A stretch of DNA of 64,000 nucleotides. Origin: Falsiruegeria litorea R37 (GTDB lineage Bacteria; Pseudomonadota; Alphaproteobacteria; Rhodobacterales; Rhodobacteraceae). The position numbers and the translations under genes were made by a program. Positions 53,822 to 62,698 of this stretch are shown piece after piece; positions within the stretch are counted from its first letter, which is position 1; the number at the start of each line of letters is the position of its first letter. The notes under the pieces were generated by a model that was not told the DNA's origin, searched no databases, and saw only the letters and a list, made by a program, of their open reading frames with translations. The stretch lies in contig NZ_FWFO01000001.1 in NCBI RefSeq assembly GCF_900172225.1, positions 186,001-250,000 of the forward strand. Reading direction: 5' to 3'.

Positions 53822-53908
53822 CGGGGGTGCTCCCGCGCCCGAGCCATCTTGACTGCGTCAGCCCGGCTAGCGGCCTTGGGCCGGGCGCCTCGCCTACCGG
53901 CTCGGCGC
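53822..53908 (+). repeat. 3'-UTR repeat module, sense to the MaoC-like gene
   Basis: The end palindrome CGGGGGTGCTCCCG (53822-53835) begins 26 bases after the MaoC-like stop. It is followed by a TGAC-TGC-GTCA stem, the core CCTTGGGCCGGGCGCC and a hairpin closing with GGCGC. It is nearly identical in the core to the module at 18607, while the variable stem differs. Confidence 0.82.
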
Positions 53909-53915
53909 ATTGCCC

Positions 53916-53990
53916 GCCGCCGCGCACAGCGCGGCGGCCCGGCCCAACGGAAGGCGGGCATCTTTGATGCACGACCGACCGGCGGGAGCC
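53916..53990 (-). repeat. 3'-UTR repeat module, sense to the FAD oxidoreductase gene
   Basis: Read on the plus strand: hairpin 1 is GCCGCCGCGC-ACA-GCGCGGCGGC (53916-53938), then GGCCCAACGGAAGG. Hairpin 2 is GCATC-TTT-GATGC (53958-53970), and GACCGGCGGGAG closes the module. It faces the module at 53822 with only 7 bases between them, mirroring the arrangement at 18.6-18.8 kb, and ends 8 bases from the oxidoreductase stop. Confidence 0.85.
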
Positions 53991-53998
53991 TTTCCGAG

Positions 53999-55033
53999 TT
54001 ACAAGCTCTTCTCTGGTCGAAAATCGTCCGGAATCTCGTCACGACCCTCGAGCACTAAATTGGCCATCACCTGTGCCACTTTGGGCGCCATGCCGAAGCC
54101 GATCTTGAAACCACCGTTGGCAATGAAATGACCTGGAAACAGAGGATGCGGACCCAGCATCGGTGCGCGGCTTTTGGCGCGGGGGCGGACGCCCGCCCAA
54201 CGTTCGATGACCTCGGCCCCGTGCAGCAGAGGCAAGGCGCGCACGGCGCGGTCCAGCACGTCGTCTAGTTGTTCGTCCGTGGTATCGGGTGCATCATAGT
54301 CGCGTTCCGAGGTCGATCCGATCGCCAGTGTTCCGTTGGAGTGTGGGATGAAATGCAGCGCATCGGCAAAGAGCTGCGGTACCTCTCCAGCGTCGAACCG
54401 GAGCAGCGCGGCCTGTCCCTTGACGCCATTGCCGACTGTTTTGCCCTTACCCTCGGACAGCTCCAACAATCCAGCAACTCCAGTGGCATGGATGACCTGA
54501 CCGCTGTCCCCACCCGATGCTGTCACGCTCACGCCCATCGTTTGCAGGGCCGCGACCAAAGCCGTGCAGGCCTGACGCGGGTGCATGCGAGCGCTTAGTG
54601 TGTCATGGATCACGTAGCCCGTGGGGCTGGGGGGGCACCAGCCACCCATCTCGGACACAGGCCGGACGCGCCACTCGGCCTTGCCTTGCCACAAGTCCTT
54701 GGCTGTCTCGGACCGCCGATGCGTCAATTCCAAGATCCGTTCGTCTGCAATCGGCTGCAGTCGCCCCAAGCGACCGTAACCGGGGGAGACACCGCCAACA
54801 GCCTCGACGTCTTTCCAAAATCCTTCAGCCATGATCAGGCTGTCGAACTGAAAGGCTTTCTTGGCGTTCCAGTTTTCAGGCACATGCGGCGCCAAGGCCC
54901 CGACCAGACCGCCGCTGGACCCAGAACCAGGGCCAAACGGGTCGAGCACCTGCACCTTTGCGCCGCGCCGGGCGCAGATCCACGCAATGGACAGGCCAAA
55001 GATACCGGCCCCGCGTATCGTCACATCTGCCAT
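53999..55033 (-). CDS. FAD-dependent oxidoreductase, probable stand-alone MnmC oxidoreductase (DAO family)
   Basis: 344 residues from ATG 55033. The FAD motif is VTIRGAGIFGLSIAWICARRGAKVQVLD at the N-terminus, and the second FAD contact is near RWAGVRPRAKSRAPMLGP. Glycine oxidase/DadA-like segments (GGLVGALAPHVPE, HFIANGGFKIGFG) match the FAD half of MnmC, which converts cmnm5U to nm5U at tRNA position 34. It is divergent from a gene for the other MnmC half (55096), which supports this reading. Another D-amino-acid oxidase-like role is not excluded. Confidence 0.8.
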   Translation of the reverse strand: MADVTIRGAGIFGLSIAWICARRGAKVQVLDPFGPGSGSSGGLVGALAPHVPENWNAKKAFQFDSLIMAEGFWKDVEAVGGVSPGYGRLGRLQPIADERILELTHRRSETAKDLWQGKAEWRVRPVSEMGGWCPPSPTGYVIHDTLSARMHPRQACTALVAALQTMGVSVTASGGDSGQVIHATGVAGLLELSEGKGKTVGNGVKGQAALLRFDAGEVPQLFADALHFIPHSNGTLAIGSTSERDYDAPDTTDEQLDDVLDRAVRALPLLHGAEVIERWAGVRPRAKSRAPMLGPHPLFPGHFIANGGFKIGFGMAPKVAQVMANLVLEGRDEIPDDFRPEKSL

Positions 55034-55095
55034 TGCCAATCTTTGCCGCCTTCGTCAGTGTCGCGCTGTTTCACCAGCCTTTAGGGGATAATGCC

Positions 55096-55761
55096 ATGAC
55101 TGACCAGCGCGCGGAACTGAGTTGGACGGACGACTCCATTCCCGTCTCGGACCGGTTCGATGACCCCTATTTCTCGCTTCAGAACGGGCTAGAGGAAACA
55201 CGCCATGTTTTTCTGGCAGGCAGCGACCTGCCCGCGCGCTTTGCCCCTGGTTTTCATATTGCAGAGCTGGGATTTGGCACCGGACTGAACATGTTGACCG
55301 TCTGGGCCGAATGGGAACGGTCGGGGCAGACCACACCGTTACGCTTCACCAGCTTCGAGGCTTTCCCGATGGATCCAGCCGACATGGCGCGCGCGCTGCA
55401 GGCCTTTCCTAATCTGTCGGAATGGTCCGCGCGGTTTCTGGCTGTCTGGAACGGCGAGGCCTGTGATCTGGGGACGGTCCAAGTGGAAGTGATCCAGGGC
55501 GACGCCCGACAGACGCTTGCAACTTGGGACGGTGCCGCGGATGCTTGGTTTCTGGACGGCTTCTCGCCCGCCAAAAATCCCGAACTGTGGGAGTCGGATT
55601 TGATGGCCCATGTCGCAAACCACACAGCACCCGGCGGCACAGCTGCCACATATACCGCAGCGGGCTTTGTGCGCCGGGGGCTAGAGGCGGCGGGGTTCAC
55701 CGTCACACGCACCCCCGGATACGGACGCAAACGGCATATGACACGGGCAGTTTTGGATTGA
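55096..55761 (+). CDS. mnmD: tRNA 5-methylaminomethyl-2-thiouridine methyltransferase MnmD
   Basis: 221 residues matching the DUF752 methyltransferase half of MnmC. LSWTDDSIPVSDRFDDPYFSLQNGLEETRHVFL is the family N-terminus, ELGFGTGLNMLTVW the SAM motif, and WFLDGFSPAKNPELW the signature active-site loop. It methylates nm5(s2)U34 to mnm5(s2)U34 in tRNA. The stop overlaps the next gene as TTGA. E. coli carries this and the oxidoreductase as one fused protein; here they are separate and divergent. Confidence 0.93.
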   Translation: MTDQRAELSWTDDSIPVSDRFDDPYFSLQNGLEETRHVFLAGSDLPARFAPGFHIAELGFGTGLNMLTVWAEWERSGQTTPLRFTSFEAFPMDPADMARALQAFPNLSEWSARFLAVWNGEACDLGTVQVEVIQGDARQTLATWDGAADAWFLDGFSPAKNPELWESDLMAHVANHTAPGGTAATYTAAGFVRRGLEAAGFTVTRTPGYGRKRHMTRAVLD

Positions 55762-56633
55762 CGCAAAAGAACAACATCCCTGCGGGCATTGCCCTGATGC
55801 TGGGCGCGACCGTGGTCTTTGCCTTGCAGGATGGCATCTCGCGCCATCTGGCGGGTACCTACAACACGTACATGGTGGTGATGATACGCTATTGGTTCTT
55901 TGCGGCTTTTGTTGTGGCTTTGGCGGCGCGTACGCAAGGTGGCGTGCGCGCGGCTGCGCGAACCGATCAACTGGTGTTGCAGATCTTTCGCGGAATTCTC
56001 TTGGCGGGTGAAATCTGCGTTGCTGTTTACGGCTTCACCATACTCGGCTTAATCGAAAGCCAGGCCGTTTTCATCTGCTACCCGCTTCTGGTTGCAGCGC
56101 TCAGCGGGCCTGTGCTGGGTGAAAAGGTTGGTTGGCGCCGGTGGGCCGCGATCGGGGTTGGCTGCGTGGGTGTGCTGATCATTCTGCAACCGGGCATGGG
56201 CGTGTTCAATCCGGCGGCAATCATCCCGCTGATCTCGGCCTTGATGTTTGCGCTTTATGGCCTGCTCACGCGCTATGCCGCGCGCAAAGACAGCACCGCG
56301 ACGTCGTTTTTCTGGACCGGCATCGCAGGTGCCGTGGTCATGACTGCAATTGGTATGTGGTTCTGGGAACCCATGGAACCTGCCGATTGGGGTTGGATGG
56401 CATTGCTGTGCGTCTCAGGGGTGTCAGGGCATTGGTTGCTGATCAAATGCTATGAGATGGCCGAAGCGAGCGCGGTGCAGCCCTTTGCCTATTTCCACCT
56501 GTTGTGGGCGGCGATGCTGGGCATTGCGATCTTTGGCGAGACATTGCGCGATGCCGTTGTCATCGGCACCGCGTTGATCGTGGGCGCTGGCCTATTCACT
56601 CTCTGGCGCGAACGCGCGCAAAGTCGACCCTGA
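55758..56633 (+). CDS. DMT superfamily (EamA) transporter
   Basis: 291 residues with ten hydrophobic helices in two EamA repeats (about 7-140 and 150-288). The second repeat shows SALMFALYGLLTRYAARKD and GHWLLIKCYEMAEASAVQPFAYFHLLWAAMLG. Translation most likely starts at TTG 55758, overlapping the mnmD stop. The next in-frame ATG (55797) would cut the first helix. The substrate is unknown. The last 42 bases overlap the 3' end of the convergent slt gene. Confidence 0.88.
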   Translation: MTQKNNIPAGIALMLGATVVFALQDGISRHLAGTYNTYMVVMIRYWFFAAFVVALAARTQGGVRAAARTDQLVLQIFRGILLAGEICVAVYGFTILGLIESQAVFICYPLLVAALSGPVLGEKVGWRRWAAIGVGCVGVLIILQPGMGVFNPAAIIPLISALMFALYGLLTRYAARKDSTATSFFWTGIAGAVVMTAIGMWFWEPMEPADWGWMALLCVSGVSGHWLLIKCYEMAEASAVQPFAYFHLLWAAMLGIAIFGETLRDAVVIGTALIVGAGLFTLWRERAQSRP

Positions 56634-58583
56634 CAACTCTTTCGAGAACGGGATCGGCAGGGGATCCTTGCCAAGGCGGGCGCGGTAGACCGGCAGGCTT
56701 TCGGTCACCCGCATGACATAGTTGCGGGTTTCGTTGAACGGGATGTGCTCGATCCAGTCGATCATGTCCGGGGTGCCGGTGCGCGGATCGCCAAAACGTT
56801 CCATCCAAGAAATAGGTCGGCGCGGACCCGCGTTGTAGCCGGCCGACATCATCACCACATTGCCGACGAAATCACCTGCAAGGCCGGCCAGATAGTTGGC
56901 CCCAAGCACGGCATTGTATTCCCAATCTCGCGTCAGCCGGTCGGTCTTGTGCCCACCGAGCAAGCCCAGGTCGGTTGCAACCAGCTTGGCCGTTGCAGGC
57001 ATCACCTGCATCAGCCCGCGTGCGCCTGCGCCGCTGATGACCACCGGATCAAATTCGCTTTCACGACGTGCGATCGCCAGTGTCATCTCTTCGGCCATGG
57101 GCAGCTCTTTGCTGGCCACCGGGTGCAGCGGGTAGTAGGCCGCCGGTATCACGAGGCCCGTGCGCGCCGCGCGTTTGGCGATCATGACCGCCAAATGGGG
57201 CTGGCCCATGTCGATCACCATATCGCCCAGTTGGGCGGCCTGTTCGGGCGGCAGGTCTTCGACCAGATGAGTCAGGAACCGCTCTGCCAGGTTCTTCTCG
57301 CCTGCACTCAGCAGCAGAAGCGAGGCTTCGAGCACACTGGATTTCATGAACGGTGCTTCCCGCCAGGGTGGGTTCTTGGGTGGATTGGCCAGGTCTGTGT
57401 CAAACTCGCGCCCGATCTGTTCAGCCGCCAACAACCCATAGAATGACGTTTGATACTTTGCTCCATCTGCGAAGGCGGCTTGGGCCTTGTCGATGTCGCC
57501 CATCTCGGCATAGGCGCGACCCCTCCAATATCCGCCGCGTCCCTTTGAAATGGGCGAAGCGATGGCAGCATCGAAGTTTTCAAAGTGCTTGGCCGCCGTC
57601 GCGGGATCCCCCAACTTGCGCAAAGCAATGAAACCCGCCAGCCATTCAAGATCGGCATAAGCATAGCCCATTTCCGGTGTCATGTGGTGGCGCGCGGCCA
57701 CGCGGTAAGCCCGCTGATGATTGCCTTGGCGCATTTCCAACCGGGCAAGCCTGCGCCGTCGCGGGGCCCATTTGTCGGGCTCACCCAAAGCTTTTGGGCT
57801 GGTGGAACGTTCCAGCATCAGGTCCACGGCGCTTGCGTCCAACTCTTTGCGATCGCGCCAGACAAAGCGTTGATAAGCCAGTCCCGGAGAATCCATCAAC
57901 TCTTTTGGGATCGCGGTGATTTTGGCATCCACCCCTGGGGCCATTTCGAACAAGGCGATCCGCGCCTCGGCCAGCTTGCGCTGCCCTTCGCTGACCAGCG
58001 GCAACATGCGTTTCGAGCTGATCATGTGTTCGTCCCAGATCAGTCGATCCAGCCGTGCTGCGTGATGCGGTTTCAGCAGCTTGCCGAAGTTTTCCAGATA
58101 GTCCTTTTGCAACCCGCTGCCCATCGGCATGGTGCGCCAGGCCTTGACCAATTCCGCCTCGGCATCGCCGCGCTGTCCTTTGGCCATCAAGGCAGCGGCA
58201 TAGTTCAACGCGCCTTCGGCCGTTTGCGGGGGCACTTCGGCATAGAATTTCAGGACCCGATCCGGGTCGGCATTGGTGAAAGAGGGCTCGCTCTTGCGGC
58301 GCAAAAAATCCAAGCCCGGCCAATCTGGTCGCCGTTCCAGAAACACCAGAACATCGCCCGAGGTTCCAAACCCCTTGCGCAGCCAATGCCAAACGATGAT
58401 GTCGCGCGGGACAGACCCGCGCCCACCCGACACGCGCAGCGCTTCGTTCCAGTTCCCGGCCCGCATTTCCTTGAGGCCCAGCTTCAGATCATCGGCCGGA
58501 CCTGCCAGTGCAGGGCCCAACACCGCAGTGCTAAACAGGATTAGGGCCATAACAGCGGCCAGAACGCGTGTCATCACTTGCAT
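56592..58583 (-). CDS. slt: soluble lytic murein transglycosylase
   Basis: 663 residues: a signal peptide (cleavage after LGPALA), a long superhelical region of tetratricopeptide-like helices (about 30-480), and a C-terminal SLT domain. The catalytic Glu is in [30 protein letters not shown], followed by NAVLGANYL and [10 protein letters not shown]. It cleaves peptidoglycan glycan strands to 1,6-anhydro products in the periplasm. ATG 58583 or 58574 may be the start; both keep the signal peptide. It is divergent from dapA. Confidence 0.93.
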   Translation of the reverse strand: MQVMTRVLAAVMALILFSTAVLGPALAGPADDLKLGLKEMRAGNWNEALRVSGGRGSVPRDIIVWHWLRKGFGTSGDVLVFLERRPDWPGLDFLRRKSEPSFTNADPDRVLKFYAEVPPQTAEGALNYAAALMAKGQRGDAEAELVKAWRTMPMGSGLQKDYLENFGKLLKPHHAARLDRLIWDEHMISSKRMLPLVSEGQRKLAEARIALFEMAPGVDAKITAIPKELMDSPGLAYQRFVWRDRKELDASAVDLMLERSTSPKALGEPDKWAPRRRRLARLEMRQGNHQRAYRVAARHHMTPEMGYAYADLEWLAGFIALRKLGDPATAAKHFENFDAAIASPISKGRGGYWRGRAYAEMGDIDKAQAAFADGAKYQTSFYGLLAAEQIGREFDTDLANPPKNPPWREAPFMKSSVLEASLLLLSAGEKNLAERFLTHLVEDLPPEQAAQLGDMVIDMGQPHLAVMIAKRAARTGLVIPAAYYPLHPVASKELPMAEEMTLAIARRESEFDPVVISGAGARGLMQVMPATAKLVATDLGLLGGHKTDRLTRDWEYNAVLGANYLAGLAGDFVGNVVMMSAGYNAGPRRPISWMERFGDPRTGTPDMIDWIEHIPFNETRNYVMRVTESLPVYRARLGKDPLPIPFSKELSGSTLRAFAPESE

Positions 58584-58707
58584 TTCCCGATCAACCAAGG
58601 CTAGAGCCTGTTACGTTAAGCCGTGTTCGGCCGGGATCAACACACAATCCCGAAAGAATGCAAGTTCGGCGGGCCATTGCCCGCATTGCCAACCAGGGAG
58701 CATCCCA

Positions 58708-59580
58708 ATGTTCACAGGCTCTATGCCAGCCCTCGTCACCCCGTTCCTCAATGGTGAGTTGGACCTGGACAAGCTCAAACACCTGGTGGAATGGCAGATC
58801 AGCGAAGGTTCGACCGGCCTGGTTCCTGTTGGCACCACCGGCGAAAGCCCAACGCTGAGCCATGACGAACACGAAGCCGTTATTGCCGAGGTGGTCAAGG
58901 CCGCCGCGGGCCGCGTGCCGGTCATCGCCGGAGCCGGGTCGAACAATACGGTCGAGACGATTCGCTTTGTCGAGTTTGCAGCCCGTGTTGGTGCCGATGC
59001 GGCGCTGGTCGTCACGCCCTACTACAACAAGCCGACGCAGCGCGGCATGGCGGCGCATTTCACCGCAGCACATGACTGCGCCGAAATTCCGATCATCATC
59101 TACAACATCCCCGGTCGCTCGATCGTCGACATGACCCCGGATACCATGGGCGAACTGGCTAAACTGCCGCGCATCGTCGGCGTCAAGGACGCGACCGGCG
59201 ACATTGCTCGCGTTAGCCAGCAACGCGCAAGCTGTGGTGCAGACTTCTGCCAGCTGTCGGGTGAAGACGCGACTGCGCTAGGCTTTAACGCGCATGGCGG
59301 CGTGGGCTGTATCTCGGTCACGGCCAACGTGGCGCCGAAACTCTGCGCCGAGTTCCAGCAGGCAACGCTGGTGGGCGACTATGCCAAGGCGCTGGAGTAT
59401 CAGGACAAGCTGATGCCGCTGCACGAGGCGATCTTTATCGAGCCGGGTCTGGTGGGTGCAAAATACGGGCTGTCGAAACTGGGCCTGTGCAGCGAAGAGG
59501 TCCGCTCGCCGCTGACCGGTCTGGAAGACAGCACCAAAGTCGCCATCGACGCGGCCATGGCACACGCAGGTCTGCTCTAA
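58708..59580 (+). CDS. dapA: 4-hydroxy-tetrahydrodipicolinate synthase
   Basis: 290 residues, standard length. It condenses pyruvate and aspartate semialdehyde in lysine and peptidoglycan-precursor synthesis. The active site is intact: [10 protein letters not shown] (Thr44/Thr45), YYNKP, YNIPGRS with Tyr133, and the Schiff-base Lys in GVKDATGD (about 161). The ATG at 58708 follows CAGGGAG. It is divergent from slt, a fitting cell-wall neighbour, and ends at a strong hairpin. Confidence 0.96.
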   Translation: MFTGSMPALVTPFLNGELDLDKLKHLVEWQISEGSTGLVPVGTTGESPTLSHDEHEAVIAEVVKAAAGRVPVIAGAGSNNTVETIRFVEFAARVGADAALVVTPYYNKPTQRGMAAHFTAAHDCAEIPIIIYNIPGRSIVDMTPDTMGELAKLPRIVGVKDATGDIARVSQQRASCGADFCQLSGEDATALGFNAHGGVGCISVTANVAPKLCAEFQQATLVGDYAKALEYQDKLMPLHEAIFIEPGLVGAKYGLSKLGLCSEEVRSPLTGLEDSTKVAIDAAMAHAGLL

Positions 59581-59589
59581 ACTCTAATA

Positions 59590-59614
59590 CCCCCGCTGCG
59601 CGTCGCGGCGGGGG
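59590..59614. terminator. bidirectional hairpin between dapA and the ECF41 gene
   Basis: CCCCCGC (59590-59596) pairs with GCGGGGG (59608-59614), with further pairing possible inside the loop. It lies 10 bases after the dapA stop and next to the stop of the convergent sigma factor gene. Only short T-runs are present. Confidence 0.7.
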
Positions 59615-60496
59615 TTACTCTAAGACCCGCGCAAGATGACGGGTCTTGTCAGGATTGCGGGTCATGTAAATCTTGGCAATCCGCCCCTCTTCAATTTCAA
59701 AAGACGCCGCTTGCAGAATGCCGCCCGGCTCCCGGCTGACGATTGCGGGCTGGCCGTTCAGCTCACACAACGTCCAGCGCAAGCCCGGATAGCCTGCTGT
59801 TTTGCGTGCGAGGCCAGCAAAAAATCGGATCACCTTGTCCCGCCCCAAGATGGGGTTGAGGGTTGCCAGAACCTTGCCGCCCCCATCGGAATGCAGGCGT
59901 ACATCCTTAGCCAGCAGTTGGGTCAGCGCGTTGGTGTCCCCGCTCTTGGCAGCCGAAAAGAAAGCGCTGATTAGATTGCGTCCTGTGGCGTCGTCGACTC
60001 TTGTACGGGGCTTGTTCTGCTGCACATGTTTGCGCGCACGGCTGACCAACTGTCGGCACGACGTGGTGCTGCGCTCCAAAGCCTGTGCCAGCTCATCATA
60101 GCTATGTTCGAAAACATCATGCAGCAGGAAGGCCGCGCGCTCTAGCGGGGTCAGACGCTCCAGTGACAAGAGCAGCGCGATCGACACATCCCGGTCCAGC
60201 CGCTCGGTGGCGTCATCAGTGACCAGCGGCTCGGGCAGCCATTCCCCGGTGTAGGCCTCGCGCCGGGTCTTGGCAGTGCGAAGGTGGTCCAGACACAGCC
60301 GTGTGGTTATGCGTATCAAGTAGCCGGTGCTGTCCTGCACATGGCGCTGATCAACGCGCTGCCAGCGCAGGTAGGCCTCTTGGACGACGTCTTCGGCATC
60401 GCTGACCGTGCCCAGCATGCGATACGCAACCGCGAACAAGCGCGGCTGCAGATCGACGAATGCCTGATCCGGAGTATCTGGCAAAGGTTGGGTCAC
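59615..60496 (-). CDS. ECF41-family RNA polymerase sigma factor
   Basis: 293 residues. Sigma regions 2 (AYRMLGTVSDAEDVVQEAYLRW) and 4 (LTPLERAAFLLHDVFEHSYDELAQAL, then RSTTSCRQLVSRARKHV) are followed by a SnoaL-like C-terminal extension (about 172-293). Both ECF41 hallmarks are present: the linker motif WLPEPL (86-91) and the DGGGK motif (204-208). In this family the extension, not an anti-sigma factor, controls activity. It overlaps the upstream carboxymuconolactone decarboxylase gene by ATGA; that pairing is the usual ECF41 context. Confidence 0.93.
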   Translation of the reverse strand: MTQPLPDTPDQAFVDLQPRLFAVAYRMLGTVSDAEDVVQEAYLRWQRVDQRHVQDSTGYLIRITTRLCLDHLRTAKTRREAYTGEWLPEPLVTDDATERLDRDVSIALLLSLERLTPLERAAFLLHDVFEHSYDELAQALERSTTSCRQLVSRARKHVQQNKPRTRVDDATGRNLISAFFSAAKSGDTNALTQLLAKDVRLHSDGGGKVLATLNPILGRDKVIRFFAGLARKTAGYPGLRWTLCELNGQPAIVSREPGGILQAASFEIEEGRIAKIYMTRNPDKTRHLARVLE

Positions 60497-60954
60497 GCGG
60501 CAGAGGCCTCCTGTCCGACAGGATGTGGGGTGGCAAAGCCGATGGCAATCCGGTTCCAGGCGTTGATGGTTGTGATCAGCAGGGTCAGAGCGACTTGCTC
60601 GATCTCGTCAAAATGCGCGGCCAAGGAGGCATAGGTCGCATCAGGTGCGCCGGTCCGGTCAATCCGCGTCAAATCCTCGGCCCAGGCCAGTGCAGCGCGT
60701 TCCTTGTCGGAATAGAGCGGAGATTCACGCCAGGCGTTCAGCAGATGCATCCGATCTTCGCTCTCGCCATGCGCGCGGGCATCATGGGTGTGCATGTGGA
60801 TGCAATAGGCGCAGCCGTTGATTTGCGAGACGCGCAGTTTGACCAATTCGATCAGCAAGTGATCAAGGGGTGAGGTCTTGAGCGCTTCCTCCATATCCAG
60901 CATCGGCTGCATGAGGGTGGGCGCGGTAGCAAAAGGGTTCAAACGGGGGTGCAT
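60493..60954 (-). CDS. carboxymuconolactone decarboxylase/AhpD-like protein of the ECF41 module
   Basis: 153 residues with the AhpD-like site GCAYCIHMHTHDAR (Cys48, Cys51 and His55). It is a probable thiol-dependent peroxidase-like or related redox enzyme. The ATG at 60954 is used. It comes first in a two-gene operon with the ECF41 sigma factor, and a promoter of the known ECF41 type lies 35-61 bases upstream, so it is very likely the sigma factor's own target. Confidence 0.92.
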   Translation of the reverse strand: MHPRLNPFATAPTLMQPMLDMEEALKTSPLDHLLIELVKLRVSQINGCAYCIHMHTHDARAHGESEDRMHLLNAWRESPLYSDKERAALAWAEDLTRIDRTGAPDATYASLAAHFDEIEQVALTLLITTINAWNRIAIGFATPHPVGQEASAA

Positions 60955-60988
60955 GTTTTGCTCCGTGGTTGGGGGTGAATACCAACAG

Positions 60989-61015
60989 GACGGGGCAGCG
61001 CGGGTGTTTGTGACA
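60989..61015 (-). promoter_or_regulatory. ECF41-type promoter
   Basis: On the minus strand TGTCACA (61009-61015) is followed after exactly 16 bases by CGTC (60989-60992). This matches the published ECF41 promoter pattern (-35 TGTCACA, -10 CGTC, 16-base spacer). It points at the carboxymuconolactone decarboxylase-sigma operon, implying positive autoregulation. Confidence 0.88.
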
Positions 61016-61025
61016 TGGCCACAAA

Positions 61026-61053
61026 AAAAGAGCCTCGAAATCGAGGCTCTTTT
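61026..61053 (-). terminator. intrinsic terminator of the molybdoenzyme operon
   Basis: GAGCCTCGA (61030-61038) pairs with TCGAGGCTC (61041-61049), flanked by A and T runs that serve either strand. It lies 9 bases beyond the stop of the membrane-anchor gene at 61062. Confidence 0.93.
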
Positions 61054-61061
61054 CAGATCAA

Positions 61062-61934
61062 TCAGCGTTTGCCGTAGTAGAGGCCAACCACATGTTCGGC
61101 CTGAGCAAAGAACAGCCAACGCGATGTGGCGATCCCGGCCAGATGCGACAGCACCGCGATCAGCGCGCCAAAGTGGTGGGGCGAGACCAACAGGATCAAG
61201 ATCGGCAGAACGAAGGCCAACACAAACGAGATCATTCGCAGCTTGGCGGCGTGCTTGCGGCCCACCACGTGCACAAATTCGCGCAGCAGATAGTTGGTAC
61301 CGGTGTGCGGTGGTTCAAAGGCGCGCACGGTGCCGCGCGAGCCCAGACCGGTGGCGGTGCCCATGTTGGTGCCCGAGTTGGCAAAGGCCACGTCGCCTTG
61401 TTTCCAATAGGCCAGTTGCACCAATGCCGCGATGGCAAGCAGAACCAAGGCCGCGTTGACCTGACCGGCCAGCAGCGCACCGCCTGCAAGGCTGAACGAC
61501 AGGAACATCGCCGGGGTCAACTTCATGTTCCAGCGCGGGATGGTTTTCAGCTGAGTGTAGATCATCGAGGTAGTGAAGACCGTCAGCAGGCTGAACAGCG
61601 CGCCGATCAAACCCAAGGCAGTATATGTCTCGCCTAGAAACACCAGACCGGCCCCATAAGGCGCCATGACAAGCAGGGCGATGACCGCGCACCAGCCTTC
61701 GCGGCTGAGCCAGCTGGAGCGCCACTGTGTGAACGCCTTCATCGCGCGTTCCGGGTGGCCCAGGTGAAAGGTCGACGCCATCAGCCCGCCAACCGCCAGC
61801 GCATAGGCGATGGCGAAGAAGACAAAGGCGACCCAGCCAGTCACGTCAGGATAGCCGAGACCTAAAAACAGCAGCAGGCCAAAGCCCAGACCCGACAGGG
61901 TGGTGAATACGATAACTGAAGGTGCGGGATGCAT
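61062..61934 (-). CDS. soeC: DmsC/SoeC-type membrane anchor subunit
   Basis: 290 residues with eight hydrophobic helices, starting MHPAPSVIVFTTLSGLGFGLL. It matches DMSO reductase anchor subunits, and in particular the SoeC protein of sulfite-oxidising SoeABC as I recall it. It anchors the complex and exchanges electrons with quinone. Its start overlaps the iron-sulfur subunit stop (TGATG). The choice between Soe and Dms rests on the Roseobacter-like context and is not certain. Confidence 0.75.
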   Translation of the reverse strand: MHPAPSVIVFTTLSGLGFGLLLFLGLGYPDVTGWVAFVFFAIAYALAVGGLMASTFHLGHPERAMKAFTQWRSSWLSREGWCAVIALLVMAPYGAGLVFLGETYTALGLIGALFSLLTVFTTSMIYTQLKTIPRWNMKLTPAMFLSFSLAGGALLAGQVNAALVLLAIAALVQLAYWKQGDVAFANSGTNMGTATGLGSRGTVRAFEPPHTGTNYLLREFVHVVGRKHAAKLRMISFVLAFVLPILILLVSPHHFGALIAVLSHLAGIATSRWLFFAQAEHVVGLYYGKR

Positions 61935-62698
61935 CAGGCGTTACCTCCGGGGAGTTTGTCGAGGGCGTTGTCCAGCCACCCCATGAAGCCCTTGGGCTCT
62001 TCTGCGATGGGGGCCAGCAGCGGCGCGAGGATGTCGATTTGTTCTTCCACTGTGTCCTTGGGGCGGGGCGGCAGGTATTTGTTGACGGGCTTGGTGCCCA
62101 TTTCGGGCATCAGGTCCATACCGCCACGCTCTTCGACCAGCTTGGATACGTCGCTGTTGGGATCACCCAGATCACCAAAGTGACGGGCACCGGCGGGGCA
62201 GGTCCGCACGCAGGACGGAACGCGATCAACCTCTTCGAGGTTTTCGTTGTAGATCCGGTCAACGCACAGGGTGCATTTCTTCATCACGCCCTCGGTCGCG
62301 TCCAACTCGCGCGCGCCGTAGGGGCACGACCAGGCACAGAGGCCACAGCCGATGCAATCGCTTTCGTTGACCAGCACGATGCCGTCCTCGACCCGCTTGT
62401 AGCTGGCCCCGGTGGGGCAAACGGTGACGCAAGGCGCGTCTTCGCAGTGCAGGCAGGACTTGGGAAAGTGGATCAGCTGCGCATGGCCCTGTTCGGGCTG
62501 CACCTCAAAGCTGTGCACGCGGTTCAGGAATGTGCCTGACGGGTTACCGCCATAAGCATCCTGATCCGACAGCGGTGCACCGTAGTTTTCGGTGTTCCAG
62601 CCTTTGCACGAGATCACGCAGGCGTGGCAACCGACACAGGTATCCAGGTCGATCACCAGACCCATTTTGCGGTCAGTGGATTGGGGGAGTTGGGTCAT
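61934..62698 (-). CDS. soeB: four-cluster iron-sulfur subunit, SoeB/DmsB type
   Basis: 254 residues with four ferredoxin-like Cys groups: CVGCHACVISCKG, CLHCEDAPCVTVCPTGA, CIGCGLCAWSCPYGA and CTLCVDRI with CVRTCPAGA. These should hold four 4Fe-4S clusters passing electrons between the molybdopterin subunit and the membrane anchor. There is no signal peptide, consistent with a cytoplasmic complex such as SoeABC. The ATG overlaps the catalytic subunit stop (TAATG). Confidence 0.82.
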   Translation of the reverse strand: MTQLPQSTDRKMGLVIDLDTCVGCHACVISCKGWNTENYGAPLSDQDAYGGNPSGTFLNRVHSFEVQPEQGHAQLIHFPKSCLHCEDAPCVTVCPTGASYKRVEDGIVLVNESDCIGCGLCAWSCPYGARELDATEGVMKKCTLCVDRIYNENLEEVDRVPSCVRTCPAGARHFGDLGDPNSDVSKLVEERGGMDLMPEMGTKPVNKYLPPRPKDTVEEQIDILAPLLAPIAEEPKGFMGWLDNALDKLPGGNA

